Shown here: piece by piece, positions 1-11,977 of the stretch | Position numbering within the stretch: position 1 is the stretch's first letter | Layout of the letters: every line of letters starts with the position of its first letter | Origin: Purpureocillium takamizusanense | Taxonomy: Eukaryota > Ascomycota > Sordariomycetes > Hypocreales > Ophiocordycipitaceae | Assembly (NCBI RefSeq): GCF_022605165.1 | Contig: NC_063068.1 | Location: 5,704,001 to 5,768,000, forward strand | Length of the DNA: 64,000 bases | Direction: 5' to 3' | Made by a program: the position numbers and the translations under genes | Notes under the pieces: model-generated | Databases searched by the model: none | Seen by the model: only the letters and a program-made list of their open reading frames with translations | What the model was told of the DNA's origin: nothing

Positions 1-29
1 CACCAAAGGGGTCCGTTACAGCAACGACA

Positions 30-53
30 GGGGGGGAGGGGGGGTGGGGGGGG
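30..53 (+). repeat. G-run cluster, possible G-quadruplex
   Basis: Several runs of five to eight G separated by single A or T bases occur within 24 bases. The pattern fits the usual G-quadruplex rule of four G-tracts with short loops. No gene start is recognisable nearby. Confidence 0.6.
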
Positions 54-1846
54 AGTCCCTGTTGGCCAAAAATCAGGGAAAACGGAAGTGGTGTCGGGCG
101 CAGGGGCGGGCCAGTGCCGAACGAACGTCGTATTGAGGAGCACCTGGTGACGGGCGCGAAGGAGCCAACTCGGCCGGCCGGGCAACGATGGGTGCCTTGG
201 TAGCCGCGTGGGCGGGAGGTGCGGAATGCTGGATGAGTGTCTCGAGAATGCGGCCGGGACGCTTGCAGCGGCGATTCGTCAGCGGCTCCAAACTGCTGGG
301 TGAACCGCGGCGCGATGTTAAGAAACAAGATTTTTGACAACTGTGTCGAGTCTGGCTCTTTGATGGTGCAGCGCAAGCAAACAGCTCGGCGCGACGTCAA
401 ACGGATCTTGCTTTGTTGGACGTCACTTTGGTCGCAAGGGCGACGATGCTGGAGACGGGTCTCGACCAAGAGGAAATGTTGCCGGACTGCGCCTTGACGT
501 CAGCGCAGCGCGGTGTCAATGTCTCACGGGACTCCAGGCTCTGGGAACGGTTGCCCGGGAGGCGCGTGTTCCAGGCTAAGACAGCGTGGGTGTCTCTCGC
601 GGAGCCTTGAGGCGGTTCGCAATATTCAGCGTCTTCCGAAAGCGTCTGGAAGGAAGCCCGTATTGGGGACCCTGGTCAGAAGACCCCCAGCTGCGCGTTC
701 CCGCTGCGGATTCCGCCTCTCGACCTTTCGAGTCCACTGTGGACCTGATGAGGACGGGATCTAAAGTGCCTGGTTGCTAGTGCGGCAAGGCGGTATTGAG
801 GCCGCTGCGATTGCTCCCGGAGTACGTAGCGTGCACCGGTCGAATGACGCTTGCTGGAGGCACTTGGCCGGACAGTTGGAGGCGGGGTGGCTAACGTCTT
901 TTTTAGGCACCACAACTCAACGTGCTGGAGGCTGCCGAGGCGACCCGCTTCTTCGCCGAGATGCGATTGTCTCGGTGACTCTTCCGGGGAAAAGAAGCAA
1001 GGACAGGACTAGGTGATTTATAAATGCCAAAGGCACGTAAATGGCGTGCAGAACTATCGTGTGTCGTGCCCGTGCGGAAGCGCCGTGCGGGGGCGAGACG
1101 GGACGATGCTGAGAATCGACGGCTGTCGTGCTCGGGTCGAACCGCAGATGTCTATGAAGTGCGACGATGCTTGCTGCTGTGGGCAGCCGCTCTCAAAAAG
1201 CTGATGAAGCGGGTTGATTAAAGACGAAGGTTGAGGACCAGCTCGTTGGTGCGTGGTCGAGGGGCTGGCTGAATTTTTGATTGCGCAAATACGAGGCGGT
1301 AATGGGAGTCTCGTCCGGACGAGGTACGACAGGTAGATGGATCGGGGGGGAGAGAGGGGAAGAGCGAGCGAGCGAGAAGACAGGAGCGACGACAAGAAGC
1401 AGAGAGCTCCAGAGGAAACGAGAGACAGTCCCGGTCGGCGGTTTCGAGGACACGGAGAAGCGACTCGCTGGCAGGAAGGAGGCAGGGAAGCAGGGCATTA
1501 AATCGGAGGCAGGCACATTCAGCCAAGCGTTTCCAAATCGATCGCCTTGGAGGACGCGCAATGGGAAGGCAGGATGGGGATGGAGACTTTGCCGCCCAGC
1601 TGCCGCCAACGAACTGCCCCCCCACCACCACCACCACCATCCGAATGGAAGGTGCGAGGTACGAGGAAACTGCTGCAGCTGCCAATTGCCCGCACGGTGC
1701 GGCTGCCCAGACTATGGATGGCCTGCAGCAAAAGGCGCGCTCCAGGATAGGAGAGCACAGTACAATACCTGCACCACCTTGCGTAGACTGAGCAATTGGC
1801 AACTGCGCACTCCTCATCGTAGGCACGTAGCCCCATAGCGCTGGCC

Positions 1847-1863
1847 TTTTTTTTTTTTTTTTT
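1847..1863 (+). repeat. 17-base T homopolymer
   Basis: Uninterrupted run of T. On the minus strand it would read as poly(A), so a decayed retro-copied tail is possible, but no coding remnant lies next to it on that strand. Confidence 0.7.
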
Positions 1864-4800
1864 CGTGAATACCTTATTTCCTTCCTTCTTCTCAGCCGTT
1901 CATTGCCGCCATCCATTGCATTGCTCATGTTACGTACCACTTGGGTACCTGCCCATCCGCCATCCCACCCTCTTTATCTTGTGCTTCCCGCTGCCCTCCA
2001 CTGTCGGGACCTGGAAGTGGTTGGGTGGGTGGATCGGTGGCGGACTTGCAGCGGCTTGTGAGATGCGACCTGCGAAACAGCTGAGGCGTTGCGCCGGTCC
2101 GGTCCTCTCGGAGGCGCCTGCCCAAGCAACTCTTCAGGAGGAGCCTGCTGTTCCCACAACCCTCCCGCGACGTCGGATGACGATGGAGAGCGCTGGAGGC
2201 GCACACCCATGCATGGCCGGCATGCAGCAGCCTACCAACCCCCCCGTCCACTGGTAGGTAGGTACTTTGGGCGGGCTCGAAACACCAGTCTTGACAGATG
2301 TTGATCGGGAACCTTGTCGCACCACACACACCTCAGTGCAGGGCAGTGCAGTGCAGTATCAAGGCATCAAGGCCATCCATCCATCCATTTCATCCATTCA
2401 TCCATGCCCTGTTGCGAGGTCGCGTCTGGTACGTACCTACCCACCAAGTCCATTGCAACGACCACCTCAGGTTGCACGGCCGCCAGCAGCCCCTGCGTCG
2501 CCATGGTAAAAATCGATGCCAGCACGCCACCGCACTGCACCGCCGCCACTCGCTCGTACCCCGAGTCGGCACAACCACCATCTCACACTTCTCTCGCGGC
2601 CATCATTACGCGTCGGGCTCCGCTCTTCCCAGGGACCGGCGCGTCGAAAAGCCACCGCTCCGACACCCAGCCGTCGAACTTTAACAAAGCCGCCAGGCCC
2701 GTCTCGTGCCGCCACACAGATGGCGCCCAGCTTGCCGCGGGGCATGGCAGGGCAATGCGCTGGCTGCGTGGCCAGCAAGGTTTCGTGCCCCTCCCGATGA
2801 GCGCCCTTGCTTCGCTTGTGCGTCGAGAGCTTGTCGTGCCTCGGGCAGTCAATCCATTGACGCCCCAGTGCTGCTATCGGCGCCCTGGAAACGCGAAGCA
2901 ATGTTTGCATATTCTTTAGGTGCTTTTATTGCTTGGCTGGCAACAAGTAGGGTCGCCACCCGTGGCCAGCCAGGCCAGGCCGAACCAACATGGTGATCAA
3001 CTCGGACGCTCGCTCGTCACCAACGCCCCGAGAGAACATCGGTGCCTCGCCAGGGGGCCTAGCAGCAGGCCGCCCGCAAATTGGGCAAATCATGGTCGCT
3101 CTGCCTCTGCCGCTTCGTGTTCACGGTGGTTCCTTCACACCATCTCGCGAGCAGCGATGGCACCGCCGCCAACCCGAGCCACATCGATCGTTCTGTTTCC
3201 GGCCGTCGCTGACCTGCAAGGACAGCCCAGTGCCTTGCCAGTTCAGCTGCAGCGGCACGTATCTTGCTCCAAGGCCAACCTGGCTGTGCCGCGAGCAACG
3301 GAGTGACGCACCGGCGCCCCTCACCGCGGCTCACGGTTCGTAGGCCTAGTACTGCAAAGTAGCACCACGGCATCCAACTCCGCAGCTTGCCTCATCGGCC
3401 CACCGTTGAGACGGACAGCTTCGACAGCCGTCAACCGATGATGGTGTGTTTCGCCAGCACTGGCCCTCGCCGGACTGCTTCCGTCGGCAACAAGGTGCTG
3501 CAAACCAGTCCCTGCTCTCCAGACCCACGCAATCATGCCATCAGTCTAGTCCCCTTTGTTGCCATGAACAAAGCAGCGGCGTCCGCGCCTGGCGTGGCTA
3601 TTCCCTTCACCATTGTTTGCGCCAAAAAAGTTACATTTGGCTCAATCAACAATTGCCGACAGGGCACGCCAATCCCGCCCCTGCCAGCCGCCCGAAACCC
3701 CATCATCGTCATCGGCTTGTCATGGAATCCCGGTCCCGCCCACTTCATGCTAAAATCGGCACATCGCTGCCTCGTTCAGACGGCTGCGGTGGCATCTGCG
3801 GGTGAGGCCAATGCATGGCGTTCTTCTCTCACTCGCCGGTGGCGCCAGACCTCCTCTGTTCGGCCCTGGCTGTTTTTGGGCGGCGTGTCTGCCCGATTAC
3901 GAAGACCGGTTTGGCCATATGAAGAAGAGCATGTAGTGGATCGAGAGACGCACCAGTTCATGAGCACCGCGCGTCCGTGGTGCTGCCCTTACCATGGTTT
4001 GTGCTCGCTTGCCTGTTTCATCTGTCTCATTGCCGACTGCAGATATGGGAGCACAGCTTCCGCGCTTGCAGCAGCCACCACAGCTCCGACCGGTAGTTGG
4101 TCAGGTATATCGTCACGGGAGGTTATGAAGAACAGGCTCAGCCACCAGAGATGTCGACTATCCGGGCTTTCCGAATGAGAGAAGGTTTGACCACTTCGCT
4201 GGGTTGCAGTCTGTCCGCGGCAGCCAAGCGACACCCCGACCTGCATCCAGCCAGCCAAACGTGAGACGCGACGTAGCTTGGGCAACTAGGCCAATTCATC
4301 TGAATTGCTCGGCATCGCTACGAGGCACCACCGCATGGCTGCGGTTGTGGATCGGCTTGTCGCAGGTGCTGTTACAATGCCTGGCCTGATAGCCTGTGAC
4401 AGACATGCCGCAGGTTGCTCAGTATGCCGAGCCTTGGATGACGACGAACAGTCTGCCGGAAAATATGCTGATACCCCTCTGTTCGATTTTGCAAAGGAGC
4501 CAACCGGCTTTGGCCGTTGCGACACCGATAATGCACCGCTCTGTTTCATCCCGCGGCATGGTCCCCTCGGGCATTATGCCCCGCGACTCGCGTGTTCCCG
4601 CGCGCCAAGAAGGTCGGGCAATGCCTGCACTCTGATGAGCGCGAGCATACCACACTCTACGCCGGGGTCAGGTCAATCTGAAGATTCTCACCGAGCTGTG
4701 GGAAGCCTTCCCCCCTCCCAAAGGCCGTGTTCTAGAACCCGTGCATGCGGGTATCGGAGGGGGGGTTGCGTCGTCGTCGACCCGGCGACTTTATCTATGC

Positions 4801-5876
4801 TTGGACCGCTGCAGGACAACTGCAGGGTGTACAGTAACGTCGGGTAGTTCATGCGCGCCATGTTCACTTCATGCGATATACATACTGTGCTGTACAGTAA
4901 CTGCAGAACCTGTACCGTAGCTCGCCGCAGTTGGCAGCCGACAGGTATGGGCCCGTTATGTGGTGGGCAGAGAGGCATTTTGCTCCCATGTGAAAGAGAC
5001 AGGCCCCTCACGAAAGCAGGAGGCGGAGTCGCGATGGCAAGCCTCGACCCACGCTCACTGGACATGAGAGGGAAGAAAGATGCGTGGTGATTGATGCCTG
5101 CCCTCTCTCTCTGCTCTGCTAGGCGTCACACCTGGTCTCTGGGAATCGATTTCGTGTGTTCGTTCAGACGCCGAGACTGTGTCCTGGTGTCATGTTATGG
5201 GGCGCCTTGCTGTTTGCTCGAGTTCTGGCAGTACGGCCGGGCACAATGGCGGTGTCAAATCTTGGAAAACTGCCCCAGGCTCGGTGTCAAACAACCCGAA
5301 ACCAACGACGAAAGATCATACTGCAGGAATGGCACGGCGTCGATGAGGGTAGGGACTTGTCGACGTGGCTCTAGGCGACGCCTGTCGACATGGCATCACG
5401 GCTTGTCCTCGAGGCTCCCGTTGTTGGCGCATTGGACCACACTCCGAACCAACATGATTGCTTTAGATGACGGGTTTTATCACCCCAGCTCCCCGGACAC
5501 TCCAGAGCAGCAGTCGACCTCACTTTGTAGCGGTATGGATGAGTGCCCCGGACCCAAACCCAACACGTGTATGCAGCCCATGTCGCATTCCGGGCCAGGA
5601 TTTGGCAACAGGGACGGACGCCGGGCAGATGCTCGACTTGCACCCGTTTCGGAAATCGGATCTCGTTCGTCTCGGTCTCAGCCAGGGGAGGGAGGGAGCC
5701 CCGAGCCCAGCACGCGCATCACATCATCATCACCTCGCCGGCGGACGCATCGGATTGGGGTGTTTGACGTCTTTTTAATTGAATGCCTCCAGCAAGGCAA
5801 TATGCTTTACCCTTGCCTCGACCAATGCAGCCAAATGAGAACCGCCCTCACGACCAACTCCATCCCGAATCCCTAT

Positions 5877-6645
5877 TTATATCGAGGAGGGGTACAGCAT
5901 GACACGAACCGAAGCACCGAAAGACTTTGTTGGGAGAGGAGAGGAGAACTTGGCGCGAACGACGCCAGAGTTGCCTGTAACCCGTATTGTCAGCGATAAC
6001 GTCCCGGCGAATTGAAGATAGTTTTTGTAGGGATCGAATTTACCATGCGGCCGGGTGACCTTGCCCCAGATGACACGGATCTTGGAGCCCCGGATCTCCT
6101 TCTGGCCCCGGTAGACGTAGGCGACCTTCTTGCCAAGGTAGAAGCTGCACGCGCGGGTCAGCACACTCATTCGCGCTCCGCAAGTAGGGCATTTTGCCCT
6201 CCTTCCATCGCGTCGAGAAAAAAACGTACTTGGCGGCGTTGGTGTCGTCAACACCCTCAATCTTGATCAGGCTGGTGCCAGGGTGGGTGACGTGGCGGGA
6301 GCGCTGATAGCTCAGGTGGCGTCCCCTATTCGCGTCGGGTCAGTCAACCTGCTCTTGTGTGTTCGCCAATATCTCGAGGCACTCGTCGCCGGCATTGTGT
6401 CTTCTCGCTGCGCGTCGCCACATGCAGACTAGACATCTGCGCCGCCGTTCGGTGCAAGAGCCGTCTGCTCGAGAGCAGAAGACGCGGCAATCGCGTGCAT
6501 CGAGCCATTCGTGGGAGCGTAACTCACTTGACGTATACTGCAGAGGCGGAAAAACAGTCAGTGGACGGTGTTCACCCGAGATGGGATTCCTTGCGCGGCG
6601 CGCGAACGGCGAGTACTCACATCTGTGACCGCTCTCGGAAGGCAT
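5877..6645 (-). CDS. RPL33: 60S ribosomal protein eL33 (yeast Rpl33, human RPL35A)
   Basis: Structural protein of the large cytosolic ribosomal subunit. Five exons join to 109 residues: 6621-6645, 6528-6537, 6230-6325, 6044-6144 and 5877-5974. The start is [16 protein letters not shown], the middle carries [18 protein letters not shown], and the end is [15 protein letters not shown], all characteristic of the family; yeast has 107 residues. Introns of 83, 202, 85 and 69 nt have GT/AG borders. The second exon is only 10 nt and supplies most of LYVK; without it the conserved N-terminus cannot be read. Many introns in a ribosomal protein gene are normal for filamentous fungi. Identity is certain; the borders are read by eye but fit frame and family exactly. 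Confidence 0.96.
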
Positions 6646-9365
6646 CGTGATGGATTTCTGTGGCTTCCGGCCTCTGAAAACAACCAAAGAAGAGAAGGGG
6701 GAAGAGTCGAAGAGAACTGTCTTATCTAAAAGACCTTTCCCTGGCTGCGGTGCACGTCGGTTGTCGTGATGTCGACTTGGGAAGCGAGTGGATGCGACGA
6801 TGGTGTGTGGTGTCACTAGCACGGAAAACTTTGTGCCCTCGGAGTCACGTGCGTATTTAGGGCAATCGCCTGTTGGCTGGGGGGCCACGGCTGGGGCTTG
6901 GGTGTGGCTGGAGCGTCTGTGCACCGCCATAACATGGCTGGTGTATGGCCCCACCTTGCCGATGCGGCCGACTTGAGGACGCCCGCGTTGGCGTCCCTCA
7001 CCCCACTTTGATTGGAGAGGGAAAGAGGCGGCCGTGACAACCACCAACCCTTCCAGAACACGCCTGCATTCAGCTACTATTCTGACGCTGGTCGATCGCG
7101 CGCAGGCAGGTGTGCACAGCACCAAGGCGCTTTGGGAAAGGCGCCCGAGTCAACGCCATGACGGAGAGAATGACAAGGAGGATACCAGAGAAGTGGTAAT
7201 GAACGCGCCCGGCCAAGGGCGCCTCGCAATGTCGGAGCGCCGAAAAATGTTCGGGCGGTAGGCGGGCGTCAGTCTTGTTGATAAAAGTGCACGGAGCAAC
7301 CGCAACCGCAACTGCACGGCACACGCTCGACTTCTTCGTACAAGTAGGGACTACGTACGTGCGTAGGGTCACCACCAGGGCGGACCCTGCCAACAAACGT
7401 GCAACGGCCCGTCGCCCTTATGATAGGTGCGAGCTGTTTATCCGCGACGGTCTGACGGCTATCTACAAGTCAACCGTGCAAAATTCCCGCAGACCATGGA
7501 TCTGTTGGGGAGACGCCGCGCAGCGCACTGGTTCCTGAACGAAAGGAGGGGTTCCTGTCAGTCAGGTCCATTACTGTGAGCACGCAAAAAGCGGTGCTCG
7601 CTGCTGTCGAGTGGGTGCCTCTATCGCCTTGTATCACCGAGCGGAGCTGGCTCGCTCACCGCGCTCAAGGTCGGTAATAAGTCGACCAAGGACAGAGTAA
7701 CGGAGAACCATCCTCATCACGGCCGCGGCGCATAAGGCACAAACAATCAATCAATCAATGAGGATTGGACAAGAATTAAAGGACGGACGTCTCCAGGATT
7801 CCGGCCCAGGGTCAGACGAGTAGAACTTGTATCATGCACTGAAAGGGCCATGCGAACCAGAACATGCGAGCAAGGCTTGTCATGTTGCGTTGCTCCGTGA
7901 AGTGGCCGGGCTGGCCGGGGTTCGTCGACGAGGTCGAGGGGGCTTTGGGGGCGGGAGAGGGAGAGCGGGCGACAGATCTCCGGGGCTAGTCACTCCGTAT
8001 CTGGACGCAGAACCTTGGCCTGGCCCCTCGCGGACTGACTGACTGACTGGATGACTACTTGGTATTATCAGCTCCGCGGCAGCTGGGTGGTGGACCAAAA
8101 GCAGCCCGCGGTGCCGTGGCCTGCGGTGGAGGCGGAAGCTTCGGGGGCGTCTGCCCGAACATGTTTGTGACAGTATCCGGCAGTCGCGCAGTCGGGAGGA
8201 GACGAGGCAACACCACCGGGGCGGGCATGACGGGGGCGTGCAGACAGAACCTTGAAAGCGCACAGGCACCCGCGCTGCGCAATACTAGGTATTTGGTCTC
8301 ATCGGTGCTCAGCGCCGTCGTCGCCGAAACGTATGGTGCTTGACAAGGCCTCGCCCGAGCCGCCAACGTCAAGGACGGCCCTGTCTTGCGTGGGGGACGT
8401 AAAACCCGCCAGCGACATGATCCGCCACCACATAACATCCGCGCGGGACAAGGCCCCCGGGGGCCGGTGTTGAGACGGGGGTGGAAGGTGAGCCAGCGAG
8501 CGCGCGAGGAGCCCTGGAGGGCATGGAGGGGTGCGCAGGTGGTGACGGCACCCGCTGGAACCTCGAGCTTCAGGTCAAGCTCCAATCGTCATCAGGTGCA
8601 ATGCTCTGCATGGGTTGGTAGGCGATTGCCCCGCCCGCGGCGCAGCAGCCCCACCCTCCTCCGGCAAGCAAGCTGCGAACCTCAGCGGCTGCGAGCGGCG
8701 AGCGGCTGCGCGGGCTGTTGAGTTGATGGAACTGAAATGGACCGAATTGATATCCTCGGGCTGCTGGGATAAAGCGGACAACATACAATGTGCACATGAG
8801 GTAACTACATGGGTGCCCGAAAGGCAGTTCCGCGTCCAGGACCATCTGCGGCGCCATGAGACAAGGGGGCTCACTCCATTAGCCCAGCAGTTCCGGGTAC
8901 CTATGCACGGTACCTACACCTTCCAAGGTGGTGCTACAGTGCTAACTTACAGCACCCTACAAGGCCACCTACAGTTGGGTAACAGCTGGAGCGTCCATGG
9001 ATCCATCCATACTACACTCAGGTAGATGCTGCCGCGGCGGCGGCGGCGGCGGCGCCCACCTCTGCACCAGGTCTTGCCCACCCCGCCGCCTCCACCTCCA
9101 CTCCATTAGTGTCTTTGCCCGTCCGCTGGGCCGTCCAGTCCGGCCGTCTTCTTCTGCCCTCCGTCATTAATAAACCGGTCCCAGCTCTTCCGGAGGCACC
9201 TGCGCTCCCCAACAGCAACCTTTCTTGTCCTTCCCTCTGCCCTGGTGAATCCTCACCTTTCGCTGCGATCCGTTCCCGAGCCCGTCGTGACAGCTGCGAC
9301 GACGGTACGAAGACGACACCGCCCAGCCGCTCCAGCATCGCCGCCCCTCGCCCCTCATAGCCGCC
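6646..9365. other. Intergenic region between eL33 and G6PD
   Basis: The two genes are divergent, so this 2.7 kb holds both promoters. No open frame resembles a known protein. A 176-codon minus-strand frame at 8055-8585 is proline- and alanine-rich and has no recognisable domain. Short ATCA repeats lie near 7746-7760. A GCG-rich tract near 9031-9052 probably falls in or near the G6PD 5' leader. Confidence 0.5.
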
Positions 9366-11468
9366 ATGGACAGCAAGTCCGCAGCAGCGTACGTGCTCTC
9401 TGCTACCCCACCATGAAAGAAGAAGGATGGACGAACGCTGGGGCAAATCCGGTCGGCCCTGCGCGTTGTTGAGCTGCCCCGACTTCATGCTCGCTAGATA
9501 CGCAGCAAGGCCAAGCTCAACCCCAAGCTCAGCAGCAGCAGCAGCAGCAGCCAAATGCCTGGCTCCCGAGCTGCGGCGTGGGGCTGTTCCTGCACTGCGC
9601 AGCTTGAGGAAGCTGGTGGTTCCTCCACCAGCGCCAGCTCCGTTCCCCGTGGCCTCCATGACGCCAGCGCGCTGACAAGACATGTCGAAATAGGGGCATG
9701 GAGCTGAAGGAGAACACGACCATCGTCGTGCTTGGCGCTTCTGGCGATTTGGCCAAAAAGAAGACTGTAAGAAGTTTGGCCTTTCTGCCTTTGTCGCATT
9801 CTGCGGCCCCAGTGCTAACCTGGTGTCTCTCTGTAACAGTACCCCGCGCTCTTTGGACTGGTATGCCGACCCAATTGCCATGACCGCCCCCCCTCCTACA
9901 GCGTGCGACACGGCTCCTGACCCTGGTGCAGTATAGGAACCAGTTTCTGCCCAAGGATGTCCGGATCGTCGGCTATGCGCGTACCAAGATGGACCACGAG
10001 GAGTACCTGAAGAGGATCAAGTCTTACATGAAGACGCCCACGGATGAGATTAAGAAGCAACTGGATGACTTCTGCAGTCTGTGCACCTACATTTCTGGTC
10101 AGTACGACAAGGACGAGTCCTTCGAGGCCCTCGAGAAGCACCTGCAGGAGTTGGAAAAGGGACGTTCCGAGACACACAGGCTCTTCTACATGGCATTGCC
10201 GCCAAGCGTCTTCACCATTGTCTCTCAGCACCTCAAGAAGTGCTGCTACCCGAAGCATGGCATCGCGCGCATCATTGTACGAGAGCCCCCCCCCCCACTG
10301 AATCCTCTCAAGTATGCGCATCTGGTATTGACAATGGCGCAGGTCGAGAAGCCGTTCGGTAAGGATCTCGCGAGCTCTCGCGAGCTTCAGAAGTCCCTGG
10401 AGCCAGACTGGAAGGAGGAGGAGATTTTCCGCATCGACCACTATCTCGGCAAGGAGATGGTCAAGAACATCCTCATCATGCGCTTCGGTAACTCCTTCTT
10501 GGGCGCCACTTGGAACAGGCACCATATCGACAACGTCCAGATCACCTTCAAGGAGCCCTTCGGCACCGAGGGCCGCGGAGGATACTTTGACGAGTTCGGC
10601 ATCATTCGAGACGTCATGCAAAACCACTTACTGCAGGTCCTGACCCTGCTCGCCATGGAGCGGCCCATTTCCTTCGATTCGGAAGACGTCCGCGACGAAA
10701 AGGTGCGCGTCCTGCGATCCATCCCGGCCATCGAGCCCAAGAACGTCATCATCGGCCAGTACGGCAAGTCGCTGGACGGCAGCAAGCCCTCGTACAAGGA
10801 GGACGACACCGTGCCCAAGGACTCGAGGTGCCCCACGTTCTGCGCGCTCGTCGCCTACATCAAGAATGAGCGATGGGACGGCGTTCCCTTCATTCTCAAG
10901 GCCGGCAAGGCGCTCAACGAGCAGAAGACGGAGATTCGCATCCAGTTCAAGGACGTTACGTCTGGCATTTTCAAGGACATTCCCCGCAACGAGCTAGTCA
11001 TGCGCATCCAGCCCAACGAGAGCGTCTACATCAAGATGAACTCGAAGCTCCCCGGCCTCAGCATGCAGACCGTCGTCACCGAGCTCGACCTCACCTACCG
11101 ACGACGCTTCTCGGACCTCAAGATTCCCGAGGCGTACGAGTCACTGGTCCTCGACTGCCTCAAGGGGGACCACTCCAACTTTGTGCGCGACGACGAGCTT
11201 GACGCGAGCTGGCGCATCTTCACTCCTCTGCTTCACTACCTCGACGACAACAAGGAGATTATCCCCATGGAGTACCCTTACGGTGCGTGCAGGCGGCGGC
11301 TTGTCATTCTTCACATGCTTTCTCCAGCCTATGCTAACTTTGAAACCATCAGGCTCCCGCGGCCCCGCCGTCCTGGACGACTTCACGGCGTCGTACGGCT
11401 ACAAGTTCAGCGATGCCGCCGGTTACCAGTGGCCCACAACTTCGGCCACCCCGCCCACCAAGTTGTAA
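9366..11468 (+). CDS. ZWF1: Glucose-6-phosphate 1-dehydrogenase
   Basis: Cytosolic enzyme that oxidises glucose 6-phosphate to 6-phosphogluconolactone and makes NADPH, the first step of the oxidative pentose phosphate pathway. Exons 9366-9388, 9694-9766, 9840-9860, 9932-10276, 10343-11282 and 11353-11468 give 505 residues, the same length as yeast Zwf1. The nucleotide-binding motif GASGDLAKKK is at about 22-31, the EKPFGKD motif at 156-162 and the active-site RIDHYLGKE at 184-192. The start at 9366 has a good context (GCCGCCATGG) and splices in frame through a 305-nt intron that carries a CAG-rich tract. An alternative start at 9698 would give 496 residues. One exon is only 21 nt and encodes YPALFGL. 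The C-terminus ends TSATPPTKL. Confidence 0.96.
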
Positions 11469-11977
11469 GTCGCCGCCACCGCCGCCATAGCGCATCCATC
11501 ATGTCTGTTACCATGGCCGAGGAAAGCCTGGAAGAGCCAAGACGACTAACTCGCAGCAGTTGAATGCCGCTTCTTGAAGCACTTCGTGAGGAGGAAACCG
11601 GGCCAAGCGGCTTGCGCGTTTTCGTGAGCGCTTTGCCGCAGGGCCAAAATAACATGACGAAAAGGAGAAAAAGGTACAAAGTATCGGCCCGGAAACGTCG
11701 ACGAGGGAGACGGCCCGACATGTCATAACGTCACGAGGAGGGGGCCAAGTGATATTTAGGGAACTGGGAATATCAATAGAGCCACGAATTTTTGCCGTCT
11801 TCAATGCCAGCTTGCCGGCTCGCCTAACCTCGGGGATCTTAGCTGAGCGCGCGAGAGTACAGTCGTCCATTGATAATCCTAGCTAGTGACTGTCTACTTC
11901 GAGTGTCTGGGCTAATGAGCGCCTCGTGGCCGTCTCGCGTGGCACATATCGCCAACCTGCCTCCGTAGCGGCACTGT
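11469..11977. other. Short intergenic region, convergent 3' ends
   Basis: About 500 bases between the 3' ends of the G6PD gene (plus) and the phosphorylase/ubiquitin-like gene (minus). It should carry both 3' UTRs. No other feature was seen. Confidence 0.5.

Larger units (their letters stand above)
1..5876. other. Long stretch with no supportable gene
   Basis: I recognise no protein in any frame. The longest open frames (about 260-300 codons at 3387-4178 and 5091-5999, plus strand) have compositions that shift along their length and show no domain motif, so I treat them as chance. Visible landmarks are a G-run cluster at 30-53, a GAGC-type repeat near 1365-1380, a CCA-type repeat near 1620-1640, a 17-T run at 1847-1863 and CCAT-type repeats at about 2373-2406. 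A non-coding RNA or a gene with many short exons cannot be excluded. Confidence 0.5.

Noticed and set aside
1847..1863. Poly(T) as the tail of a retrotransposon copy
   Set aside because: No reverse transcriptase, promoter or target-site duplication could be seen next to it.
3387..4178. 263-codon plus-strand open frame
   Set aside because: No domain or consistent composition, no intron signals around it, and other frames over the same DNA are equally open, as expected for GC-rich DNA.
5091..5999. 302-codon plus-strand open frame
   Set aside because: Runs antisense across the last exon of eL33 and lacks any recognisable motif.
8055..8585. 176-codon minus-strand frame with Pro/Ala-rich end
   Set aside because: Low complexity with no family similarity; lies in the divergent promoter region of eL33 and G6PD.
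9018..9911. 297-codon minus-strand frame
   Set aside because: Antisense to the G6PD 5' region; its Ala-rich ends come from GCG/GCA repeats.
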